Of a stretch of DNA of 64,000 bases, positions 7,770 to 16,619 are shown one piece after another. The notes beneath the pieces are model-generated. The model was not told the origin of the DNA. It made no database searches and saw only the letters and a list, made by a program, of their open reading frames with translations. The DNA comes from Chitinophaga qingshengii (GTDB lineage Bacteria > Bacteroidota > Bacteroidia > Chitinophagales > Chitinophagaceae), in NCBI RefSeq assembly GCF_014529935.1, contig NZ_JACVFC010000007.1:62001-126000 (forward strand). Direction: 5' to 3'. A program made the position numbers and the translations under genes. Position 1 is the stretch's first letter. Each line of letters begins with the position of its first letter.

Positions 7770-8511
7770 AATCACGAAAGTGGAAACTGCCGGCGTACAG
7801 CAGGAATTCTACGGAAAGATGCTGGATGCAAGTCCGCTGAAAGTAATGCTGGACCCCGGCCATGGTGATCAATACATCAGTAAAAAAACAGGAAAGCTGA
7901 TTGCTGGTATAGATCCGGGAGCGGTAGCCAATGACGGTAAAACCTATGAGAAAGACATTACCCTGCTGGTATGCAATTCCATCAAAAAGTACCTGGATGC
8001 CTTTGGCGTAGCGAATGCCATGACCAGGACCGGAGACCTGAAAAATGCCGGTAAGAAACTGGAATGGCGTATTCAGAAAGCACTGGATGTAGCGGCGGAT
8101 TTTTTCCTGTGTATCCATGTGGATGCCGCCGGGGTACCGAACAAGGCCGCCGGCACTTCGGTGTTTTATTGCAAGGGCGATGAAAAACAACAGGCGTTCG
8201 CCCAGGCCATTATGGATGAGATCACACTATTCGAAAAAAGAGGCGTAAAGGATGATACACAAACCCAGCACCCCCGTTTATACGTGCTGAGGGAATTCAA
8301 CAAAGAAAAGAAAGAAGGGGCGGCATTGGTGGAATTAGCCTTTCTGGATAATGATAAGGAGCTCAAAATATTACAGGAGCAGCACGATCAGATCGGAAAA
8401 GAAATAGCGACAGGCGTATATAAACACATCTTCAAAAAAGCGCCTGTGGAAACACCTAAGGAGCAAAAGAGCAGCTTCTTTATTGATTTTTTTCAAATGC
8501 CGAAATTATGA
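7747..8511 (+). CDS. N-acetylmuramoyl-L-alanine amidase (Amidase_3), putative T6SS effector
   Basis: A 254-residue protein with an Amidase_3 zinc domain at about residues 31-232. The expected ligands are visible: His39 in LDPGHG, Glu68 in YEKDITL, His124 in CIHVDAAG, and the catalytic Glu196 in ALVELAFLDN. The reaction is cleavage between muramic acid and L-alanine of the peptidoglycan stem. Cell-wall amidases of this family normally carry a signal peptide; this one starts MSKVLKAEITKVETAG with none. That, the VgrG context and the downstream exported protein suggest delivery into a rival periplasm. A short tail of about 25 residues (PKEQKSSFFIDFFQ) follows the domain. Confidence 0.85.
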   Translation: MSKVLKAEITKVETAGVQQEFYGKMLDASPLKVMLDPGHGDQYISKKTGKLIAGIDPGAVANDGKTYEKDITLLVCNSIKKYLDAFGVANAMTRTGDLKNAGKKLEWRIQKALDVAADFFLCIHVDAAGVPNKAAGTSVFYCKGDEKQQAFAQAIMDEITLFEKRGVKDDTQTQHPRLYVLREFNKEKKEGAALVELAFLDNDKELKILQEQHDQIGKEIATGVYKHIFKKAPVETPKEQKSSFFIDFFQMPKL

Positions 8512-9101
8512 GGAAAGTATGGATAGGACTGTTACTGTTATTAGGTGGCGTATTGATGTGCAGTGCGCGTACCGCTGACTTTACGCTGCTAAAGGATTTA
8601 CAGGGGAAATATGCCGCGCAACTGTTAACCAACTGCGCACTCAACGGCACTTTCCTGAAGCCTTTTTCAGCGCCCCTGCGGAATAAATACTATAAAGATG
8701 AGACTGATTTTTATCTGAAGGAACAACGGACAGACTCGCTAAACCAGTTGCTTTATTCCCTGGAAGAATATCTGAAAAAACTACCGCCAGCGAAGAAAGA
8801 GCAGGTATTGCAACAGATGGATAGCTGGTGCTTTTTCTGGATTACGGTCCAGCATTCCACTACCCGGGCGGAAATATCATCGGAGTTTTTACTGGAAGAT
8901 ATCCTCTATGAGATAGTACCCTTTAAAAAACTGATCGGCAAATACTTTAAAGTACCCGCTCAAACACCTTCCAGTCTGTCATCTACGCAGATGGACCTGG
9001 TGATGAATGATATCTACAACTACTATGCAACGCAGCCGGTAAAGAGCCAGCAGAAGATACTCAACAATTATTTTATGCTACTGGGCAAATATAAAAATTG
9101 A
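8508..9101 (+). CDS. Exported protein, candidate amidase immunity protein
   Basis: A 197-residue protein whose ATG overlaps the amidase stop as ATGA, a sign of coupled translation. The signal peptide is at about 1-21 (KVWIGLLLLLGGVLMCSA). A cysteine there (MCSA) could be a weak lipobox. The mature part is mostly helical and charged (LNQLLYSLEEYLKKLPPAKKEQ), with no recognised family. A periplasmic partner encoded immediately after a peptidoglycan amidase is the usual arrangement of T6SS effector-immunity pairs. The pairing is inferred from position. Confidence 0.6.
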   Translation: MRKVWIGLLLLLGGVLMCSARTADFTLLKDLQGKYAAQLLTNCALNGTFLKPFSAPLRNKYYKDETDFYLKEQRTDSLNQLLYSLEEYLKKLPPAKKEQVLQQMDSWCFFWITVQHSTTRAEISSEFLLEDILYEIVPFKKLIGKYFKVPAQTPSSLSSTQMDLVMNDIYNYYATQPVKSQQKILNNYFMLLGKYKN

Positions 9102-9105
9102 CAAG

Positions 9106-10041
9106 ATGGGCGATCAAAAATATTATGTAGTAGATGGGGCTACACTGCAATGCGATAAAGGCAGCGCTCCCACGAAGCTAAAGGTAACCTCCCAGCAGAC
9201 AGAAAAGCTGAAGGACAAGCTGCAGGCTACGGTACAGGACTGCAAGCCCAACGAAAACATCATGCCCTTCGGTAGCTGCAGCATCACCAAAGGCAGCTGT
9301 TCACCTGCTACCATGCCCTGGAAAGATCCTTCAAAGTTTGTCGATAACAACGGTATAGATGAGTTACTGGATAAATCTACCTGCCAATGTACGGTAGGGG
9401 GTAAGATCTCTATCATGGACCCGGGACAAAAATTTATTTTTGAAACGGTGTCAAAAGACGATCAGTCCAATGAAATCGTGGAGCACAAAGAATGCCATTG
9501 TGTGGAGGATGCTGCATGGATGAAACTGGTGCTGAGCGAAAACGCTAAAAACATTGTGGAATCTGCTGGTAAACGATCGCCGGAGATCATGAAGTATTAT
9601 GCCAATACGCCGTATGAAAATGATCAGAAGATCACCGATAGCAATAATTCCTGGTGCGCGTCTTTTGTCAACTGGATCATGGAAAATTCCGGGATGGAAG
9701 GCCTTAAATCAAAGGATGCCTATGATAAAACCCGGGCTTTAAAATGGAAGGAATGGCAGGGAGGTAAGGTGATCGCTAACCCGGTGTATGGGGCTTTGGC
9801 CATCAAACAGCGTAAGGGCGGCGGCCATATCGGGTTTGTAGCCGGTACCCGGGAGGTAAAAGGGAAGGGGAAAAAACTGGTTGTTATTGGCGGTAACCAG
9901 GGAAATGCACTGAAGGCTGCATTGTATGCACAAAGTGATTTTCTCGCGTTTGTGGTGCCCAAAGACTATGAGGTATGCCTGGCTTGTTATGAACTACCGG
10001 AATATTCCGATAAAGCGGAGAATTCTTCTACTGAATCATAA
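9106..10041 (+). CDS. PAAR-like (DUF4280) protein fused to a CHAP-type amidase
   Basis: A 311-residue protein in two parts. Residues 1-115 match the PAAR-like DUF4280 pattern: VVDGATLQCDKGSAPTKL, then NIMPFGSCSI, CQCTVGGKISIMDPG; such domains cap the VgrG spike. Residues about 145-290 look like a CHAP/NlpC-P60-type domain of the TIGR02594 kind: Cys184 in NSWCASFVNW, His241 in GGGHIGFVAG, Asn264 in VIGGNQGN, the expected Cys-His-Asn set. The domain would cut peptidoglycan peptides. The fusion is a specialised effector travelling on the spike tip. No signal peptide. It lies 4 bases after the previous gene and is followed by an exported small protein. Confidence 0.82.
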   Translation: MGDQKYYVVDGATLQCDKGSAPTKLKVTSQQTEKLKDKLQATVQDCKPNENIMPFGSCSITKGSCSPATMPWKDPSKFVDNNGIDELLDKSTCQCTVGGKISIMDPGQKFIFETVSKDDQSNEIVEHKECHCVEDAAWMKLVLSENAKNIVESAGKRSPEIMKYYANTPYENDQKITDSNNSWCASFVNWIMENSGMEGLKSKDAYDKTRALKWKEWQGGKVIANPVYGALAIKQRKGGGHIGFVAGTREVKGKGKKLVVIGGNQGNALKAALYAQSDFLAFVVPKDYEVCLACYELPEYSDKAENSSTES

Positions 10042-10055
10042 TCCTATCTGTTATC

Positions 10056-10481
10056 ATGATAAGAAAATTTTTTATGCTCCTGTTGGCAGGTTGCCTATGG
10101 CTGGCGGCTGTCACACAGGCACAGGTGAAACGTTACAGCTGGAACCATCAGGATACTACCTGGCAATTGATGGTCACCAACAAACAAACCCGGCAGGAGA
10201 AAAATAAGACCATCACTTTTTCGCTGCTGAAAACTATTGGTCCCCGGGTATTGCAGAAGGTGACCGGTGTTGGAAAACTCAATGCAGAAGGGGACACCGA
10301 GAGTTTTACCGATGAAGATGATATCGCCATTGACGCCCTTGAATATATCTATGAAACCCCTGCCAGTTATCTTTCTGTAAAATTACCCTACGACAAAGTA
10401 GAACTGGCCTTTGTGGAGCTGCATGACAAACGAAAAGATACCGCCGTTCGTTTGCTGATGAAGCAGGCTACGCACAAATAG
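10056..10481 (+). CDS. Exported protein, candidate immunity protein to the PAAR-CHAP effector
   Basis: A 141-residue protein with a clear signal peptide (FFMLLLAGCLWLAAVTQAQ, cleavage likely near residue 22). The mature part is beta-rich with an acidic centre (DTESFTDEDDIAIDALEY). No family recognised. It begins 14 bases after the PAAR-CHAP gene, on the same strand, and would reside in the periplasm where a CHAP peptidoglycan hydrolase would act. The immunity role is inferred from that context. Confidence 0.55.
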   Translation: MIRKFFMLLLAGCLWLAAVTQAQVKRYSWNHQDTTWQLMVTNKQTRQEKNKTITFSLLKTIGPRVLQKVTGVGKLNAEGDTESFTDEDDIAIDALEYIYETPASYLSVKLPYDKVELAFVELHDKRKDTAVRLLMKQATHK

Positions 10482-10533
10482 GTGATGAAGGCTGTGAAAA
10501 AATGGCTATCTTCATGGGCCCTATTATTTACCT

Positions 10534-11211
10534 ATGGTTCAACTACTTACCTTTAAACGCTTTCATACTGCAGAGCAGGCTGCCGAAATAATCACCCTTT
10601 TGCAGGAACATCATATCCCTGTGGAGTATGAAGAAGAGGTCCTGCTGGATAAAATATATGCTGGTCAGAACTTTGATCAGCGACACCTGGTTAAAATTCC
10701 GGCTGGTTATTTCTCACAGGCAGACTCCCTGTTGAAAAGCCAGATCAGGGTGTCTCTTGATGAGGTGGAGCCGGACTACTACCTGTTGGCTTTTTCTACA
10801 GAGGAACTGAAAGAAGTCATCGATAAAAAAGACGAATGGGGCGACTATGATTATGCATTAGCCCTGAAACTATTGGAGAAGCAGGGTATTTCCTATTCAC
10901 CCGAACAATTGAAGCAACAGGGAGAGAGCCGGTTGGATACACTTTCTCAGCCGCAGGCGCTACCGCTCTGGTGGTTGGTGGTAGGTTATATTTCCCCATT
11001 GTTCATTTTTACCATGATTCCTTTTACCCTTGTTTGTTCCCTGTTAGGCATTTTCATTGGAGGATTTGTTTATCTGACAAAAAAGACGTTGCCGGATGGT
11101 TCCCGGGTGCCTGCGTTCACTGCCAAAGCGCGGACCCAGGGTAAGTGGATGATGGTCATTGTCTTCGTTTTGGACGTGATATGCTGGCGGGAATTGATCA
11201 GCCGGATGTAA
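10534..11211 (+). CDS. DUF2007-like protein with C-terminal membrane segments
   Basis: A 225-residue protein. Residues 1-75 (LTFKRFHTAEQAAEIITLLQ, HLVKIPAGYFSQADSLLKSQ) resemble the DUF2007 ferredoxin-like 'putative signal-transducing' domain, in which a residue pair is read along a beta sheet. A middle acidic part (EELKEVIDKKDEWGDYDYAL) is followed by two or three hydrophobic segments near 145-180 and 205-222. It closes the run of genes behind vgrG, 52 bases after the previous stop, and ends 2 bases before the converging reductase gene. Whether it belongs functionally to the island is unclear. Confidence 0.6.
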   Translation: MVQLLTFKRFHTAEQAAEIITLLQEHHIPVEYEEEVLLDKIYAGQNFDQRHLVKIPAGYFSQADSLLKSQIRVSLDEVEPDYYLLAFSTEELKEVIDKKDEWGDYDYALALKLLEKQGISYSPEQLKQQGESRLDTLSQPQALPLWWLVVGYISPLFIFTMIPFTLVCSLLGIFIGGFVYLTKKTLPDGSRVPAFTAKARTQGKWMMVIVFVLDVICWRELISRM

Positions 11212-11213
11212 TA

Positions 11214-11768
11214 CTATCCCGCAGGGATATACGTATTAATGGTTTCCAGGTGTTTATAGGAAACCGACTTAATCAGTGTCAGTGGTTTCTTATCCCTGAA
11301 AATCCTGAGCCCACGGCCGATCGCTACCGGGATAACAAACAGGTGATATTCATCGATCAGGTTATGGTCAATGAGACTGCTGACGAAGTCGGCGCCTCCA
11401 TAAACGAGGAGGTCCTTACCGGGTTCTTTTTTAAGCGCCTGTATGGTAGTAACGAGGTCGCCGTTGGCGACTTCCGCGTTTCGGCCCCTGATGGTAGTTG
11501 TCGTATGGCTAAAAACAATTTTACGCATGTGCACCATTCTTTGTGCCAGCGGTTGTTCCCGGCTACCGGGTTGATGGTCGAGGATATTTTCCCAGTGATC
11601 AATGAACCCCTGGGCCATTTTACGGCCTATCAGAATGGTGTCGCAACTGTCAGCCAGTTCAATAACGGGTTGTTGACCGGAACCGGTATGTATCCAGTCC
11701 AATTCTCCATGGGGACCGCCAACAAAACCATCGATGCTGATGTGTACCTGAAGTTTTAGTTTACGCAT
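11214..11768 (-). CDS. RibD/dihydrofolate-reductase-like family protein
   Basis: About 184 residues when started at the ATG whose complement is 11766-11768; the reading MRKLKLQVHISIDGFVGGP then begins at the first strand of the fold, as in relatives. The frame extends 32 codons further upstream but with unlikely composition. Domain evidence is the RibD C-terminal pattern: ISIDGFVGGPHGELDW, TILIGRKMAQGF, KDLLVYGGADFVSSLI, LIDEYHLFVIPVAIGRG. Members are NADPH-dependent reductases or uncharacterised stand-alone proteins in soil bacteria. It is a single gene in the cytoplasm with no catalytic partner here. Confidence 0.85.
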   Translation of the reverse strand: MRKLKLQVHISIDGFVGGPHGELDWIHTGSGQQPVIELADSCDTILIGRKMAQGFIDHWENILDHQPGSREQPLAQRMVHMRKIVFSHTTTTIRGRNAEVANGDLVTTIQALKKEPGKDLLVYGGADFVSSLIDHNLIDEYHLFVIPVAIGRGLRIFRDKKPLTLIKSVSYKHLETINTYIPAG

Positions 11769-11875
11769 GGATGTAAAGATGGAAAGAAGATCGGAGTTGG
11801 ACAGGGGCTGTATGCGACAATTTAAGGGGCTGTTTGTAACATTTTGTTTAACTTGAAAAACCAACAGTGAATGTT

Positions 11876-12364
11876 ATGAATAAACTCCTGATTGTACTGG
11901 GCGCTCCTAATGATCACCTGGGCAATTTATCGGCCGTCGCGAAAGACCGGTTGACCTGTGCGGCTCATTTTTATACCTCCAACGATGATTTTAAGCTGGT
12001 GTGTACCGGCGGTTTTGGCGAACACTTCAATACCACAGATCAGCCGCATTATTACTACGCTAAACAATTCCTGATCAATAACGGGGTACCGGAAAATGTT
12101 TTCCTGGATTGCCCGCCTTCCGCCAATACCTGGGAAGATTTTCAGCTGACAAAGGACCTGGTATGGGACCTGCAGCCCGATATACTGGTCATTATCACGT
12201 CTGATTTTCATCTTCCCAGGGCGAAAACATTATTTGATAAAATTATTCACTACCCTAAAGTTGTTTTTGTGCCTGCATCGTCGTCTCTCACGGAGGCAGA
12301 GCTATTGCCTTTGCTGGAACATGAGCAGCGGGCATTGACAAAAATAAGGACGACTACTGTTTAG
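11876..12364 (+). CDS. YdcF-like (DUF218) family protein
   Basis: About 162 residues from the ATG at 11876; a GTG at 11867 in the same frame would add three. The DUF218 core is visible: LIVLGAPND, LVCTGGFGEHF near residue 43, SANTWEDFQLTKDL, and IITSDFHLPRAKTLF near residue 110. In family members the NTW and SDFHLPRA elements line a putative ligand or S-adenosylmethionine site. No transmembrane segment is present, unlike the SanA/ElyC-type members, so it is likely cytoplasmic. It converges on the efflux operon with an 11-base overlap. Role unknown. Confidence 0.75.
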   Translation: MNKLLIVLGAPNDHLGNLSAVAKDRLTCAAHFYTSNDDFKLVCTGGFGEHFNTTDQPHYYYAKQFLINNGVPENVFLDCPPSANTWEDFQLTKDLVWDLQPDILVIITSDFHLPRAKTLFDKIIHYPKVVFVPASSSLTEAELLPLLEHEQRALTKIRTTTV

Positions 12365-13448
12365 CCAGTTTCGGAACCAGGGTGGTGCCTGGTTTTATTT
12401 CGTCTGAAGCTCTTGTCAGCAGGGTGTCTCCAGCTGTAAGGTTACCAAATATTTCTATTTTATCTCCCAGGTTGATACCATTACGCACGTCCACCCATTC
12501 GGTTTGACCGTTTCTCAGGCGGATCACAAAACGTTTTTCCAGGTTGGTCACAACCGCAGAGGAGGGTACCAGGAAGGTAGGCGCTTTTCTGCCCAGTTTC
12601 AGCACGGCATTGGCATACATGCCGGATTTGAGCTGTTGCTGAGGGTTTGCAAAAAGAAACTCCCAGGTTTCTGTTCTGTTGCTGAGATTTAATGCGCCGG
12701 CTTTACGGGATAACGTTGCCTGGTAAACAACATCCGGTTGGGCATCTACCGTAAAATCAATGGCGGGCGATTCGGCAGTGGCGGCGGTATAAGCCTCGGG
12801 CACGGGTACCCGTAAACGAAGTGTGCTGATGTTTTCCAGTACCAGCAATGGTTTGGGATTACCGGCACTCACTAACGTGCCCGGATCTACGTTTCTTTGT
12901 GTCACAATACCGTTAAAGGGCGCACGGATGGTGAGGTAATCTTTCAATTGAGCGAAGGCACTGGTTTTGGAGCGGGCGGCATTGAGCGCGGCGCTGTCTG
13001 CCATCATCTGGCTGTTGGCTTTTTCCAGTTCTCCGGCGGCGATTGTGCCCTCTACCCGGGCGGCGTTCACAATACGTTTGTAGGCGTCCAGGCTACCCAG
13101 GTAACGGGAGCGCGCTGTTTGCACATCTGCATTGGCCTGGGAATAGTTGGCCAGTGCTTCGGGGGCCTCCAGTACGGCCAGTAGCTGTCCTTTGCTCACT
13201 TTGTCGCCTATATCCACTTTCAGGCTGCCTACATACCCACTTACTTTCGCAAAAATCTCTGCACGCTCCAGGGGTATTAACTCCGCCGGAAAAGTCATGC
13301 GTTTGTTCACCGTGTCTTTATGAAGCAGGAAGACCGCCACGGAATCAGGGGCAGCCCTCCGGGATACTTCAGCATTTTTTTCGTTGGATTGACATCCTGC
13401 CCCCATTATCAGCAACACAAGTCCTATCGTGGTATATGAAAATCTCAT
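12354..13448 (-). CDS. HlyD/MFP-type periplasmic adaptor of an RND pump
   Basis: A 364-residue lipoprotein: hydrophobic start and lipobox MGAGC with Cys19. The order is that of membrane fusion proteins: first barrel and lipoyl half (SGYVGSLKVDIGDKVSKGQLLA), a helical hairpin at about 100-160 (ANADVQTARSRYLGSLDAYK), second lipoyl half (IRAPFNGIVTQRNVDPGTLV), then beta-barrel domains. It bridges the inner-membrane pump and the outer-membrane channel. It is the last gene of a three-gene operon (TolC, RND, adaptor), 11 bases after the permease. This gene order, with the channel first, is inverted relative to classic acrAB-tolC sets. Confidence 0.92.
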   Translation of the reverse strand: MRFSYTTIGLVLLIMGAGCQSNEKNAEVSRRAAPDSVAVFLLHKDTVNKRMTFPAELIPLERAEIFAKVSGYVGSLKVDIGDKVSKGQLLAVLEAPEALANYSQANADVQTARSRYLGSLDAYKRIVNAARVEGTIAAGELEKANSQMMADSAALNAARSKTSAFAQLKDYLTIRAPFNGIVTQRNVDPGTLVSAGNPKPLLVLENISTLRLRVPVPEAYTAATAESPAIDFTVDAQPDVVYQATLSRKAGALNLSNRTETWEFLFANPQQQLKSGMYANAVLKLGRKAPTFLVPSSAVVTNLEKRFVIRLRNGQTEWVDVRNGINLGDKIEIFGNLTAGDTLLTRASDEIKPGTTLVPKLAKQ

Positions 13449-13459
13449 GGTATCTTTTT

Positions 13460-16400
13460 TTATATCTGGTCAGTTGATGAATTCGTTTCGTAGTACCTGC
13501 TCTCCGGATCTTCCGGATGCAGGGAAGGGCTATGCCAGGCTTTTTTACCAGCTATACCGGCGTAAATGGAAGGCAGGAAGATAAGGGTGCTGATCGTTGA
13601 AAAAATCAATCCGCCGATAACCGCTATACCCAATGGCGCTGTTTGATCACCTCCTTCGCTGAACCCGATGGCCATCGGAATCATGCCGGCAATCATTGCG
13701 AGGCTGGTCATGAGTATGGGACGTAAACGGTTGCCGGCGCCGGTGACGGCGAAACCAGCGGTTGATTGTTTACGGTATAGCTCCCCGTTGGTGATCAGCA
13801 GAATAGCATTGGCGACGGCGACGCCTACCGCCATGATGGTGCCCATGTAGGACTGTATGTTCAGGGATTGCCCGGTTACCCATAGCAGCAGCAGCGCCCC
13901 GGCAATAACGGCCGGGATAACGGATAACACGGCCAGGGATAAACGAAAGGACTGAAAATTGACGGTCAGCATCAGGAAGATCACCACGATGGCAATCAGC
14001 AATCCGGTTGACAACTCATTCATGGTTTGTGCGAGCAGGTCGGCCTGTCCGCGGAGCATAATTTTAACGCCTGGCGGCAACTCTCCCAATGACGCGATGG
14101 CGCTTTTCACTGCTTTCACTGCGGTGCCCACATCTTTTTTATGAATATTCGCTGTCAGCGTAATGAAGCGTTGTTGGTTGATACGGTCATACTCTCCGGG
14201 GGAGGTTACCCTTTGGGTGGTGGCCACATCTCTGAGGAAAACGCCGTTTGCAACGGGTACCAGTCCCAGCGCATCGCTGTTGTTGACGCGGTACTGCGGG
14301 TATTCCACCTGTACCTGGTAAGCGGTACCGGTGTTTTTATCCAGCCAGTAATTCGGTTGCGTAAAGCGGCTGGAAGAGGTGGCCGCTACGGTTGATTTAG
14401 TGATCTGGTCTACCGTTAAACCTAATTGACCGGCCTTTACCCGGTCGATGTTCAGTTTTACGCCGGGATACTCCAGTGGTGTGGCTACCTGCACATCCCG
14501 CAGGTAGCTGATGGCCTGTAGTTTTTGATTCAAGGCTGCGGCTATCTTACGGCTTTGGGAAAGGTTTTTACCCATCACTGCAATTTCGATAGGGTTGGAA
14601 GTCCCCATATTCACCACCTGTTCGGTCATATCTCCCGGCTCGAAGGAAAGCATAGCAGCCGGCATCTCTTTTTTCACTGCCTTGCGTAAGGCCTCTTTAA
14701 ACGTTTCAATGGCGATGCCGTTACCCTTTTGCAGTTTTATTTTTAATACGGCTTCGTGTGGGCCGCTGGTCCAGAGATGAATAAGATTTACCGGATAGCT
14801 GGACGGCTGTACGCCCACAAAGGCGGAGCTGATCTCTATCTGGTGGCGGCTGATACTGTCGGCCAGGTGCAGCAGCCGTTGGGTGGCTTCTTCAGTTCTT
14901 TCCACACGGGTACCGGTGGGAAGCCTTAGCCGTACCTGCGCCTGGCCGGCATCTGTTTTCGGAAATATGTCGGTGCCCAGCAAATAAAAACCGGCGGCCA
15001 TGAGGCTTAATGCCAGTACCAGGTAAACAGGCGTAGCCCATGCGGCGGCTTTCATAAAGCGGGTCAACCAGTTTTCGTACTGTGTCCTGAACTGTTTGAA
15101 TCGTTGGGTGGCATGCGCTTCTCCGCTTTGAAGACGGTCTTTCAGCAGCCAATGCGAAAAAACCGGGACCACCGTTTGTGACAACACGAAAGAGGCTATC
15201 ATGGCAAAACCTACTGCCAGCGATAAAGGCAGGAACATCGCACCGGGAATGCCTGTCATAAACAAGGCTGGTACAAATACAGCAATTACGCAGAGGAGAA
15301 TCAGCAGTTTGGGTAAAGCTATCTCCCGGCAGGCATCCCATATCGCCCGGGCCTTCGACTTCCCTGATTCCTGGTGGTGATGTATGTTTTCAATGGTAAC
15401 GGTCGATTCATCTACCAGGATACCGATGGCGAGCGCCAGTCCGCCCAGGGTCATGATGTTCAGCGTTTGTCCGAAAATGCGCAGGCAGATGATGGCAGAT
15501 AACAATGCCAGCGGGATCGTCATCACCACAATCAGCGCGCCCCGCAGGTCGCGCAGGAATAATAACACCATCAGCCCGGTGAGTAAGGCGCCGAGTATAC
15601 CTTCCATGGTAAGACTTCTCAGCGCATTGATCACATAACCCGACTGGTCAAACGCATAGGTGACTTTGATATCGTCGGGTACCGCGGCCTGCATATCCGG
15701 CAATGCTGCTTTCACGCGTTGTACCACGTCCCAGGTGGCGGCGTCCGCGCGTTTGGTAACGGGGATGTACACGGAGCGTTTGCCGTTGATGAGTGCATAA
15801 CTGGTGGTGACATCGCTGCCCAGTTCTACCTGGCCGATATCCCTGACATAGACCGCCGGGCCAGCGCCCAACTTCAGGGGCACGTTCTCCAGTTCTTTCA
15901 CATTTTCCACGACTGCATTCTGAGACGTGATCAGTGTCTGATCGCCTTCGCGGATATTGCCTGCGGGTGTAATACTGTTGGATTTCGCCAGCGCCTGTAC
16001 CACTTCATCGGGCGAGAGGTTGTAATTCCTGATTTTTTCGGGATCTACCTTGATGATAACGGTTTTCTGGTTACCACCGAAGGGTGGCGGCGCAGACACG
16101 CCGGGCAGGGTAGAGAACATAGGCCTCACCTTAAACAACGCCAGATCCTGTATTTCACCGAGGGAACGGGTGTCCGACGTAAATACCAGTTGACCTACCG
16201 GCACGCTGCCGGCGTCAAACCGGGTTACAAAAGGGGGAACGGTGCCCGGCGGCATAAAGGCCCTGGCGCGGTTCACATACCCCACTACTTCACCCATTGC
16301 CTGGCTCATGTCAGTGCCTTCGTTAAACTGTATTTTGATAATGGTCGCTCCCTGAATAGATTTGGATTCTACATATTTCACACCGGTCACATACAGGAAA

Positions 16401-16612
16401 TGGTATTCATAGTAGGAAGTAATAAACCCCTCCATTTGTTCCGGAGAAAGCCCGCCATAGGGCTGCGCCACATAAATAGTGGGCAGACCCATTTTAGGGA
16501 AGATGTCTATTTTCATGTTTTTGATACTCAGCCATGAAAAAAAGACGATCGCCATAAAGGCTACCACCACCGCCACGGGTTTACGCAATGCCATTGCTAT
16601 TAATCGGATCAT
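13460..16612 (-). CDS. RND-family efflux permease (AcrB-like)
   Basis: A 1050-residue protein, full length for the family, with TM1 near residues 10-30, the large periplasmic porter loop, TM2-6, a second loop and TM7-12. Typical stretches are IDIFPKMGLPTIYVAQPYGG, IVVMTIPLALLSA and LMTSLAMIAGMIPMAIGFSE. In TM4 the proton-relay pair is Asp-Glu (LAIGILVDESTVTIENIHHH) rather than the Asp-Asp of AcrB. It exports small molecules by proton antiport; whether drugs, lipids or metals cannot be said, though no CusA-type methionine metal site was noticed. It lies between the TolC gene (7 bases) and the adaptor gene (11 bases). Confidence 0.93.
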   Translation of the reverse strand: MIRLIAMALRKPVAVVVAFMAIVFFSWLSIKNMKIDIFPKMGLPTIYVAQPYGGLSPEQMEGFITSYYEYHFLYVTGVKYVESKSIQGATIIKIQFNEGTDMSQAMGEVVGYVNRARAFMPPGTVPPFVTRFDAGSVPVGQLVFTSDTRSLGEIQDLALFKVRPMFSTLPGVSAPPPFGGNQKTVIIKVDPEKIRNYNLSPDEVVQALAKSNSITPAGNIREGDQTLITSQNAVVENVKELENVPLKLGAGPAVYVRDIGQVELGSDVTTSYALINGKRSVYIPVTKRADAATWDVVQRVKAALPDMQAAVPDDIKVTYAFDQSGYVINALRSLTMEGILGALLTGLMVLLFLRDLRGALIVVMTIPLALLSAIICLRIFGQTLNIMTLGGLALAIGILVDESTVTIENIHHHQESGKSKARAIWDACREIALPKLLILLCVIAVFVPALFMTGIPGAMFLPLSLAVGFAMIASFVLSQTVVPVFSHWLLKDRLQSGEAHATQRFKQFRTQYENWLTRFMKAAAWATPVYLVLALSLMAAGFYLLGTDIFPKTDAGQAQVRLRLPTGTRVERTEEATQRLLHLADSISRHQIEISSAFVGVQPSSYPVNLIHLWTSGPHEAVLKIKLQKGNGIAIETFKEALRKAVKKEMPAAMLSFEPGDMTEQVVNMGTSNPIEIAVMGKNLSQSRKIAAALNQKLQAISYLRDVQVATPLEYPGVKLNIDRVKAGQLGLTVDQITKSTVAATSSSRFTQPNYWLDKNTGTAYQVQVEYPQYRVNNSDALGLVPVANGVFLRDVATTQRVTSPGEYDRINQQRFITLTANIHKKDVGTAVKAVKSAIASLGELPPGVKIMLRGQADLLAQTMNELSTGLLIAIVVIFLMLTVNFQSFRLSLAVLSVIPAVIAGALLLLWVTGQSLNIQSYMGTIMAVGVAVANAILLITNGELYRKQSTAGFAVTGAGNRLRPILMTSLAMIAGMIPMAIGFSEGGDQTAPLGIAVIGGLIFSTISTLIFLPSIYAGIAGKKAWHSPSLHPEDPESRYYETNSSTDQI

Positions 16613-16619
16613 ACCCTTG

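Noticed and set aside
3816-10481. Prophage tail module
   Set aside because: VgrG-type spike proteins resemble phage tail parts, but no capsid, terminase, tail tube, lysis or integrase genes are nearby, and the neighbours look like effector-immunity genes.
11145-11759. 204-codon plus-strand frame over the RibD-like gene
   Set aside because: The opposite strand has a clear RibD/DHFR-like domain; this frame has no recognisable pattern.
15719-16537. 272-codon frame antisense to the RND permease
   Set aside because: The RND permease is full length and unmistakable on the minus strand; the frame is a by-product of its codon use.
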